NCBI GenBank assembly: GCA_934636435.1
Contig: CAKUAQ010000082.1
Span: 1 to 5,018, forward strand
Direction of reading: 5' to 3'
Length of the DNA stretch: 5,018 bases
Origin: an uncultured Eubacteriales bacterium
Lineage (GTDB): Bacteria > Bacillota > Clostridia > Oscillospirales > Acutalibacteraceae
Shown here: in pieces, positions 1-5,018 of the stretch
How positions within the stretch are numbered: the stretch's first letter is position 1
Layout: every line of letters begins with the position of its first letter
The notes under the pieces: model-generated
The model's database searches: none
Told to the model about the DNA's origin: nothing
What the model saw: only the letters and a program-made list of their open reading frames with translations
Translations under genes and position numbers: made by a program

Positions 1-13
1 GTAGACACCCGTC

Positions 14-50
14 CCGAAACCGGTCTTATGGCAAGACGGGTTTCGGTTCT
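14..50 (+). terminator. GC-rich hairpin, possible weak terminator or attenuator
   Basis: Bases 14-21 (CCGAAACC) pair perfectly with 39-46 (GGTTTCGG). A G/G mismatch (22/38) follows, then five more pairs (23-27 GTCTT with 33-37 AAGAC) close a five-base loop. Only TTCT follows the stem, so the U-tract of a classical Rho-independent terminator is poor. Its place upstream of a TTGACA hexamer and of rnj fits the end of a preceding unit, but a leader structure is equally possible. A competing pairing exists between 8-13 (CCCGTC) and 35-40 (GACGGG). Confidence 0.4.
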
Positions 51-67
51 GCGCCTATGCGGAAAGA

Positions 68-97
68 TTGACAAAACATCATCATATCGTTGGTAGT
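68..97 (+). promoter_or_regulatory. Possible sigma-A promoter upstream of rnj (only the -35 is convincing)
   Basis: A perfect TTGACA lies at 68-73. At spacings of 17-18 bases only poor -10 candidates are found: TGGTAG at 91-96 (2 of 6 matches to TATAAT) or GGTAGT at 92-97 (3 of 6). The site is well placed to give a short leader before the rnj ribosome binding site, and it follows the hairpin that could end an upstream unit. The weak -10 keeps confidence low; the hexamer could be chance. Confidence 0.3.
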
Positions 98-117
98 GAG
101 AAACAGAGTATCGGATC

Positions 118-123
118 GGAGGA
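118..123 (+). promoter_or_regulatory. Ribosome binding site of rnj
   Basis: GGAGGA at 118-123 sits five bases before the ATG at 129. This decides the start: the reading frame is open further upstream to a TTG at 90, but that codon has no Shine-Dalgarno in front of it. Confidence 0.85.
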
Positions 124-128
124 ACTGT

Positions 129-2150
129 ATGCCAGAACAAAAGAAACCAACCACACAGACCGGAGAGAAGCGCTCCCGGCCGAACAACAACCGCAAGCCG
201 GCCGGGCAGAAACCGGCGACAAAGACCTCTGCCCCCGTGGCGGAGAAGAAACCGGCGACAAAGCCCTCTGCCCCTGCGGCGGAGAAGAAACCGACGCCCC
301 CCCGCGGCGCGAATCAGCGGCCGGGTACCGGTCGGGGAGGCCGCCGTCCGGCGTCTGCGCCGCAGATGCCGCAGGCGGCGCAGACGGAGCAGGCCCCAAA
401 GTCGAATACCCGGCGTCCTGCTCCCGAGCGTCCGGCCGTCGAGAAAAAGGGCGGCCGCGGTCGGCGGTCACAGTCCCAGGCGGCGTCCGGGCTGCCTATT
501 CATTACACCATGCTGGGCGGTCTCAACGAGATCGGTAAAAATATGGCGGTGTTCGAATACGGCGACGATGCGTTCATCATCGACTGCGGTATGTCCTTCC
601 CGGACGAAGATCTGCTGGGTGTGGATGTGGTGCTGCCGGATTTCACCTATGCGCTGAAAATTAAGGATAAGTTAAGGGGCATCTTCATCACCCATGGTCA
701 CGAGGATCATATCGGCGCTCTGCCGTATTTTCTGAAGGAGCTGAATCTGCCGGTATTCTCCGGCCGTCTCACCGTAGCGCTGATCGAATCCAAGCTGAAG
801 GAGCACAATCTCTCCGGCAAGGTGAAGCTGCATGTGGTGGAGCCGGGCGGCGTCGTGACCGTCAGCAAGAATCTGTCGGTGGAGTTCATCCATGTGAACC
901 ATTCCATTCCGGATGCCATGGCGCTGGCTATCAAGACCCCCATCGGATATGTGGTGCATACCGGTGACTTTAAGATCGACAGCACGCCGGTGAGCGGCTC
1001 CATGATTGATCTGACCCGTTTCGGCGAGCTGGGACGGGAGGGTGTGCTGGCGCTGCTGGCGGAATCCACCAACGTGGAGCGCCCCGGTTATACCCCCAGT
1101 GAGCGGGTGGTGGGCGAGAGCTTTGCCAACCTCTTCCATCGGGCGGAGGGCCGCCGCATCATCGTGGCTACCTTCTCCTCCAACCTGAACCGGATCCAGC
1201 AGATTATGTCCGCCTCGGCCCGGGACGGGCGCAAGGTGGCGGTGTCCGGTCGCAGTATGCTCAACTGCGTGTCCATTGCCCAGGAGCTGGGCTATCTGCA
1301 CATTCCGGACGGGCTGCTCATCGACATTGACGAGATCAATCATTATCCCAAGGACCGGGTGACGCTGATCACCACCGGCAGTCAGGGGGAGCCCATGTCG
1401 GCGCTGAGCCGTATGGCGTTTTCCGATCACCGCAAGGTGGAGGTGGGCCCGGAGGATTATATCATCATTTCCGCGACGCCCATCCCCGGTAACGAAAAGA
1501 CCGTGGGGCGGGTGGTCAATGAATTGATGAAGCGGGGCTGCGAGGTTGTGTACGAGAAGATGTACGATGTGCACGTGTCCGGTCACGCCTGCCAGGAGGA
1601 GCTGAAGATCATCCACGGGCTGACCGACCCGAAGTTTTTTGTGCCGGTGCATGGTGAGCAGAAGCATCTGGTCAAGCACGCGGCTCTGGCCAAAACCATG
1701 GGTATGCCGGCCTCCAACGTGCTGATCACCGATATCGGCCGCACCATTGAGATTACCCCCAATAAGATGGCGGTGGTAGGCACGGTGCCGGCCGGCCGGG
1801 TGTTGGTAGACGGTTTGGGTGTGGGCGATGTGGGCAGCATCGTGCTGCGGGATCGCAAGCATCTGGCGGAGGACGGTCTGATTGTGGTGGTAGCTACGGT
1901 GGACAGCGTGTCCGGAGAACTGGTTTCCGGCCCGGACGTGGTGTCCCGCGGCTTTGTATATGTACGCGAGGCGGAGGGCACCATGGACGAGATCAAGGTG
2001 TTTGCCCGCCGGATCATGGACGATGCGGTGCGCCAGTCTCACGGGGATTGGGGCATCATCAAGACCCGTGTGCGGGATGAGCTGTCCCGCCGGATTTTCC
2101 AGAAAACCAAGCGCAGCCCCATGATCCTGCCGATCATCATGGAGGTTTGA
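129..2150 (+). CDS. rnj: Ribonuclease J (metallo-beta-lactamase / beta-CASP family) with long basic N-terminal tail
   Basis: This 673-residue protein is a cytoplasmic ribonuclease with, in this family, endonuclease and 5'-to-3' exonuclease activity in mRNA decay and rRNA maturation. Seen: the catalytic part starts near residue 122 (LPIHYTMLGGLNEIGKNM). Metal-ligand motifs are intact: HGHEDH at 189-194, His258 in VNHSIPD, Asp280 in HTGDF, and His508 in PVHGE. The beta-CASP region carries HVSGH at 482-486. The C-terminal domain ends in a conserved-looking RRIFQKTKRSPMILPIIMEV block. From residue 122 on the length is about 552, close to the roughly 555 of Bacillus RNase J1, so the enzyme is complete. 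Residues 1-121 are an extra, low-complexity Lys/Arg/Pro/Ala/Gln-rich tail with no predicted fold and a 13-residue tandem duplication (28-53). The ATG at 129 has a good ribosome binding site. J1 and J2 paralogues cannot be told apart here. gdpP follows after 52 bases, probably co-transcribed. Confidence 0.97.
   Translation: MPEQKKPTTQTGEKRSRPNNNRKPAGQKPATKTSAPVAEKKPATKPSAPAAEKKPTPPRGANQRPGTGRGGRRPASAPQMPQAAQTEQAPKSNTRRPAPERPAVEKKGGRGRRSQSQAASGLPIHYTMLGGLNEIGKNMAVFEYGDDAFIIDCGMSFPDEDLLGVDVVLPDFTYALKIKDKLRGIFITHGHEDHIGALPYFLKELNLPVFSGRLTVALIESKLKEHNLSGKVKLHVVEPGGVVTVSKNLSVEFIHVNHSIPDAMALAIKTPIGYVVHTGDFKIDSTPVSGSMIDLTRFGELGREGVLALLAESTNVERPGYTPSERVVGESFANLFHRAEGRRIIVATFSSNLNRIQQIMSASARDGRKVAVSGRSMLNCVSIAQELGYLHIPDGLLIDIDEINHYPKDRVTLITTGSQGEPMSALSRMAFSDHRKVEVGPEDYIIISATPIPGNEKTVGRVVNELMKRGCEVVYEKMYDVHVSGHACQEELKIIHGLTDPKFFVPVHGEQKHLVKHAALAKTMGMPASNVLITDIGRTIEITPNKMAVVGTVPAGRVLVDGLGVGDVGSIVLRDRKHLAEDGLIVVVATVDSVSGELVSGPDVVSRGFVYVREAEGTMDEIKVFARRIMDDAVRQSHGDWGIIKTRVRDELSRRIFQKTKRSPMILPIIMEV
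210..287 (+). repeat. Two tandem 39-base units inside rnj (13-residue in-frame repeat)
   Basis: Unit 1 (210-248) and unit 2 (249-287) differ at 3 of 39 bases by hand alignment. They encode KPATKTSAPVAEK and KPATKPSAPAAEK (residues 28-40 and 41-53), followed by a partial third KP. The length is a multiple of three, so the frame is kept. The near-identity at the DNA level indicates a recent slippage or duplication event in the disordered tail of RNase J. Confidence 0.9.
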
Positions 2151-2162
2151 TTCCGGCCTCTC

Positions 2163-2197
2163 GCACCTGTTGTCCGATCGAACACCCGGGGAGGTGT
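2163..2197 (+). promoter_or_regulatory. gdpP ribosome binding site with a possible masking hairpin
   Basis: GGGGAGG at 2188-2194 lies eight bases before the ATG at 2203 and sets the gdpP start. An in-frame TTG at 2170 is not preceded by a comparable site. CACCT at 2164-2168 is the exact complement of AGGTG at 2192-2196, and G2163 can wobble-pair with U2197, so a stem of about six pairs could cover the Shine-Dalgarno. The binding site is well supported; the hairpin is short and may have no role. Confidence 0.6.
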
Positions 2198-2202
2198 ATC
2201 CG

Positions 2203-4176
2203 ATGCTAAAACTGAAACGTCTCTTTTTCTGGCTGTTCGGCTGTGTGTTTACGCTGGCGTACGGCGGATGTCTGTACCTGTGGAGCTTTGCTCCGTGGGC
2301 AGCGCTGGGCGGTGCCGGGACGCTCACCCTGCTGCTGGCGGGATTGCTGGTGCTGCGCGGTGTGGCGCTGCGCCGCGGCCGCCGCACGATGGAGCTGTTT
2401 TCAACGGCGCTGGACGCCCGGCAGCAGACGCTGCTGGAGTCCTTTCCCATGCCGGCGGCGGCTTTTTCAGCGGCGGGTGAACTGGTGTACTATAACGATT
2501 CCTTTCGGCAGGATATTCTCGGTGGGGAGAGCCCGGAGGGCGCGACGGTCGCCACTCTGTTTGCCGATCTGTCGATGGAGGAGCTGGAAAAGAAGACCTG
2601 CCTGGATGTGCGGCACGGCAGTCAGCAGCTGACGGCGTATGTCAACCGCATTCCCGGCGATGTGACCGGGACGGTGGTGCTGTATTTCTGCGATACGACC
2701 GCCCTTAAAGAGGTGGCGGCGGAATACCGGGCCTCCCGCCCGGTGGTGCTGCTCATCTGCATGGATAATCTGGAGGAGGCTACCCGGGAGCTGCGGGACA
2801 GCGACCGGGCGAGGATCGCCGGACAGATCGAGACGGCGCTGGACGATTGGATTGCCGGTAACGGCGGCATCCTGCGCAAGCTGTCCTCCGAGCGGTTTAT
2901 CGCCGTGACGGAGAACCGCCGTCTGAACGAGATGACCCGGACCCGGTTCCCGATCCTCGATCGGGTGCGGGAGGGATTGGATAACGCTCCCGGCGGTATC
3001 ACCCTGTCCATCGGCGTCGGGCAGGGGAAAACTCTGTTGGACAGCGAGCGGATGGCGCGGCGGGCGCTGGAGATGGCGCTGGCGCGGGGCGGCGATCAGG
3101 CGGCGGTCAAGACCGCGAACGGTTTCGATTTCTACGGCGGAAAATCCCGGGGTGTGGAACGGCGCACCAAGGTGCGCACCCGCATGGTGGCGCAGGCGCT
3201 GCGGGAGCTGATCCTCGGTTCCGACCGGGTGATCCTCATGGGACATCGCCTGTCGGATCTGGACAGCCTCGGCAGCTGTGCCGCTTTGGCGATAGCCATT
3301 CGCCGCATGGGCAAGGATGCCTATGTGGCGGTGCGGCGGCGGGCGACCATGGCGGGCGAGCTGATTCGGGTCTATGAGGAGGCCGGACAGAACGGCCTGT
3401 TTTTGGAGCCGGAGGAGGCTATGGACTGGCTCTCCGAGCAGACGCTGCTGATCATCACCGATACCCACAGCGCCTCGCTGCTGGACAGTCCGGAGCTGTA
3501 CCGTTCCGCCCGTAAGGTAGCCCTCATCGACCACCATCGGAAGATGGTGGATCACATCACCGATGCGGCGCTGGAATACCACGAGGCTTCGTCCTCGTCG
3601 GCCAGCGAGCTGGTGACGGAGCTGCTGCAATACATGGGGGACGGTCTCATCGGCTCGGCGGAGGCGGAGGCGCTGCTGGCCGGGATCATGCTGGATACCC
3701 GCGGCTTCGTGCTGCGTACCGGCTCCCGCACCTTTGAGGCGGCGGCATATCTGCGCCGCCGGGGGGCGGATACGGTGTCGGTGAAGCGGATGTTCGCCGA
3801 CAATCTGGAGACCTATCGGCGCAAGTGCGATCTGGTGGCTTCGGCGGGGATGTTCCAGGGTATGGCTATTGCCGTGTCCGAGGAGGACTTCTCCCAGTAT
3901 CGCACGGCGGCGGCACAGGCGGCGGACGATATGCTGTCCATCCGGGGGGTGACGGCATCTTTCGTTATCTGCCGCATGGGACGGGATGTGAATGTGTCCG
4001 CCCGTTCTTACGGCGCCTGCAATGTGCAGGTGATCATGGAGGCGCTGGGCGGCGGCGGTCACATGACCATGGCGGCCGCCCAGTTCCGGGAGATGTCGGT
4101 GCGGCAGGTGGAGCTGAAGCTGCGGGAGCAGATCGAAGCCTATACCGATCGGAACCGGGAGATTCCCGCAAACTGA
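2203..4176 (+). CDS. gdpP: Membrane-anchored cyclic di-AMP phosphodiesterase (GdpP/YybT family)
   Basis: The family hydrolyses cyclic di-AMP to pApA at the membrane and sets the level of this essential messenger, which controls potassium and osmolyte uptake and wall stress. Length is 657 residues, matching Bacillus GdpP (about 659). Seen in order: two hydrophobic segments near 7-27 and 31-51; a PAS-like domain at about 70-165 (YYNDSF at 96-101); a degenerate GGDEF domain at about 180-305, with SSERF (228-232) where GGDEF would be and GGDQAAVK at 296-303; a DHH domain with H348, D352 and D354, D420 (DTH), DHH at 443-445 and D498 (LDTRGF); and a DHHA1 domain with GGGGH at 616-620. All expected metal ligands are present, so it should be active, while the GGDEF part should not make cyclic di-GMP. 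The ATG at 2203 was chosen for its GGGGAGG site eight bases upstream. It lies between rnj and rplI, the latter 47 bases after its stop codon. Confidence 0.96.
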   Translation: MLKLKRLFFWLFGCVFTLAYGGCLYLWSFAPWAALGGAGTLTLLLAGLLVLRGVALRRGRRTMELFSTALDARQQTLLESFPMPAAAFSAAGELVYYNDSFRQDILGGESPEGATVATLFADLSMEELEKKTCLDVRHGSQQLTAYVNRIPGDVTGTVVLYFCDTTALKEVAAEYRASRPVVLLICMDNLEEATRELRDSDRARIAGQIETALDDWIAGNGGILRKLSSERFIAVTENRRLNEMTRTRFPILDRVREGLDNAPGGITLSIGVGQGKTLLDSERMARRALEMALARGGDQAAVKTANGFDFYGGKSRGVERRTKVRTRMVAQALRELILGSDRVILMGHRLSDLDSLGSCAALAIAIRRMGKDAYVAVRRRATMAGELIRVYEEAGQNGLFLEPEEAMDWLSEQTLLIITDTHSASLLDSPELYRSARKVALIDHHRKMVDHITDAALEYHEASSSSASELVTELLQYMGDGLIGSAEAEALLAGIMLDTRGFVLRTGSRTFEAAAYLRRRGADTVSVKRMFADNLETYRRKCDLVASAGMFQGMAIAVSEEDFSQYRTAAAQAADDMLSIRGVTASFVICRMGRDVNVSARSYGACNVQVIMEALGGGGHMTMAAAQFREMSVRQVELKLREQIEAYTDRNREIPAN

Positions 4177-4187
4177 ATCGGTATATC

Positions 4188-4202
4188 GAATACGGTGTAT
4201 TC
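4188..4202. repeat. Short palindrome in the gdpP-rplI gap
   Basis: GAATAC (4188-4193) and GTATTC (4197-4202) form a perfect six-base inverted repeat around a GGT centre. As RNA it would be a weak stem with a three-base loop and no T-tract follows, so it is not a terminator. It could be an operator half-site pair or chance; no regulator is known from the sequence. Confidence 0.5.
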
Positions 4203-4207
4203 TAACC

Positions 4208-4215
4208 AAAGGAGG
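4208..4215 (+). promoter_or_regulatory. Strong ribosome binding site of rplI
   Basis: AAAGGAGG is a full match to the 16S rRNA anti-Shine-Dalgarno and ends eight bases before the ATG at 4224. It is the strongest binding site in the window, as expected for a highly expressed ribosomal protein gene that needs more translation than its gdpP neighbour. Confidence 0.9.
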
Positions 4216-4223
4216 TTTTTTCG

Positions 4224-4664
4224 ATGAAAGTGATATTGAAAAAGGATGTAAAGGGACAGGGCAAGGCCGGCGAGCTGGTGAATGTGTCCGACGGATACGC
4301 CCGGAATTTCCTGTTCCCTCGGGATCTGGCCATGCAGGCGGATGCCCAGGCGCTCAGCGAACTGCATAGCCGGGAGGAAGCGGCCCGGTATCACGCCAAG
4401 GTGGAAAAGGAAACAGCACTGGCAACGGCAGAAACCCTTAAAGGGAAAACCGTGACCGTGCACGCCAAGGCCGGTTCTGCCGGACGCCTGTTCGGCGCGG
4501 TAACTTCCAAGGAAGTGGCGGCGGCGCTGAAGGAGCAGTTTCAGCTGGATGTGGATAAGCGGAAGATCGTTATGGAGGATATCAAGGCCTTCGGCGGATA
4601 TCCGGCGCAGATCAAGCTGCTGGCGGGTGTGACGGCGCAGATCACGGTCATGGTAACGGAGTGA
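4224..4664 (+). CDS. rplI: 50S ribosomal protein L9 (bL9)
   Basis: L9 binds 23S rRNA near the base of the L1 stalk and helps reading-frame maintenance. The 146-residue length is typical (about 148). The N-terminal rRNA-binding domain (about 1-50) starts MKVILKKDVKGQGKAGELV and carries the family signature region VSDGYARNFLFPR at 21-33. A charged alpha-helical connector follows (about 43-75, rich in Glu, Lys and Ala), then the C-terminal domain (about 78-146, with GRLFGAVTSKEVAAAL). One small departure: position 34 is Asp (PRDLA) where many L9 proteins have Gly. Gene order gdpP-rplI-dnaB is the usual Firmicutes context. A strong AAAGGAGG site precedes the start. Confidence 0.98.
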   Translation: MKVILKKDVKGQGKAGELVNVSDGYARNFLFPRDLAMQADAQALSELHSREEAARYHAKVEKETALATAETLKGKTVTVHAKAGSAGRLFGAVTSKEVAAALKEQFQLDVDKRKIVMEDIKAFGGYPAQIKLLAGVTAQITVMVTE

Positions 4665-4703
4665 CCGGGTCGCCGACAGGTAAATGAGTACATAAGAATT
4701 CTG

Positions 4704-4714
4704 AAAAGGGCGGA
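4704..4714 (+). promoter_or_regulatory. Weak ribosome binding site of dnaB
   Basis: AAAAGGGCGGA is an imperfect Shine-Dalgarno eight bases before the ATG at 4723. An in-frame ATG at 4684 is ruled out because it meets a TAA after two further codons. A TTG at 4717 is in frame but too close to this site. Confidence 0.6.
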
Positions 4715-4722
4715 CTTTGGTT

Positions 4723-5018
4723 ATGGCGGAGAACAAAGAGCAGGTGAACGACGGACTGGGTCTGCCGTATAGCCTGGAGGCGGAGCAGTCGGTGCTGGGT
4801 GCCGTGCTGGTGGAGCCGGACAGCATCAACCAGATCGCGGATAAGCTGCATAAGGAGGAGTTTTATCTTCCGGAGCATCAGGCTATCTATGAAGTGATGG
4901 TGGAAAAGCTCAATAAGAACCAGACCATTGACTTTGTGACTGTGCTGGAAGCGCTGAAATCCAACGGCTATTTTTCCACGGAGGACGGCAAAGCGTATCT
5001 GCTGAAGCTGGCCAATAT
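4723..5018 (+). CDS. dnaB: Replicative DNA helicase DnaB, N-terminal part (cut by window end)
   Basis: DnaB is the hexameric helicase that unwinds DNA at the replication fork (called DnaC in Bacillus subtilis). Only 98 codons of an expected 440-460 are present; the frame is open to the window edge, so this is truncation by the window and not a broken gene. The visible part is the N-terminal hexamerisation and primase-interaction domain: LPYSLEAEQSVLGAVLVEPD at residues 14-33 is the family hallmark, followed by FYLPEHQAIYEVM and the TIDFVTVLEAL region. The Walker A helicase core lies beyond the window. The start ATG is 58 bases after the rplI stop, with no terminator between them, consistent with co-transcription. 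Confidence 0.95.
   Translation, partial: MAENKEQVNDGLGLPYSLEAEQSVLGAVLVEPDSINQIADKLHKEEFYLPEHQAIYEVMVEKLNKNQTIDFVTVLEALKSNGYFSTEDGKAYLLKLAN

Noticed and set aside
90..128. TTG at 90 as an upstream start for rnj
   Set aside because: No Shine-Dalgarno precedes it, whereas the ATG at 129 has GGAGGA at five bases' spacing.
68..538. A 156-codon + strand frame overlapping the rnj 5' end, and a similar - strand frame at 82-471
   Set aside because: Both are shadows of the repetitive, GC-rich RNase J tail. The rnj frame has the ribosome binding site and runs straight into the conserved catalytic domain.
672..2450. A 592-codon open frame on the - strand across rnj and the start of gdpP
   Set aside because: It lies antisense to two clearly conserved genes, its translation is His/Gln/Arg-rich with no recognisable family, and long antisense frames are expected opposite GC-rich coding sequence.
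2467..4209. A 580-codon open frame on the - strand opposite gdpP
   Set aside because: Same reasoning: it mirrors the real GdpP reading frame, has no recognisable motif, and is a codon-bias artefact.
4177..4223. Promoter for rplI with -10 TATTCT at 4198-4203
   Set aside because: There is no acceptable -35 at the right distance upstream, and the hexamer overlaps the palindrome; read-through from gdpP is simpler.
4665..4722. Terminator between rplI and dnaB (GTCG/CGAC near 4669-4677)
   Set aside because: The repeat has only a one-base loop and no T-tract, so it cannot form a real terminator hairpin.
4140..4878. Overlapping - strand frames across rplI and the start of dnaB
   Set aside because: They are antisense to rplI and dnaB, show no family resemblance and lack plausible start signals.

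Overview
This is ordinary chromosomal DNA from a GC-rich (about 60% by eye) Gram-positive bacterium, most likely a clostridial Firmicute, perhaps of the Oscillospiraceae/Ruminococcaceae type. The case rests on the gene set and order (RNase J, GdpP-type c-di-AMP phosphodiesterase, ribosomal protein L9, replicative helicase), the strong AAAGGAGG-type ribosome binding sites, and an RNase J with a long Lys/Arg/Pro/Ala-rich N-terminal tail. The taxonomic placement is inference from these traits.

Layout: positions 1-128 are a leader without a gene. It holds a GC-rich hairpin (14-46) with a poor T-tract, probably the end of an upstream unit or a weak attenuator, and a perfect TTGACA hexamer (68-73) with no convincing -10 partner. 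Four genes follow, all on the + strand and closely spaced: rnj (129-2150), gdpP (2203-4176), rplI (4224-4664) and the first 98 codons of dnaB (4723 to the window edge). The gaps are 52, 46 and 58 bases and none holds a clear Rho-independent terminator, so the genes look like one transcription unit that continues past the window.

How the genes relate: RNase J is a metallo-beta-lactamase-fold ribonuclease that processes and degrades mRNA. GdpP is membrane-anchored and hydrolyses cyclic di-AMP to pApA, so it affects potassium, osmotic and cell-wall homeostasis. L9 is a large-subunit ribosomal protein and DnaB opens the replication fork. The gdpP-rplI-dnaB order is a familiar Firmicutes arrangement; rnj directly upstream ties RNA turnover to the cluster.

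I found no previously undescribed system, mobile element, CRISPR array, tRNA or rRNA. The points worth a second look are modest: the basic disordered tail on RNase J with a recent 39-base in-frame duplication inside it, two small inverted repeats in intergenic gaps (one could mask the gdpP ribosome binding site), and a leader hairpin with two mutually exclusive pairings.
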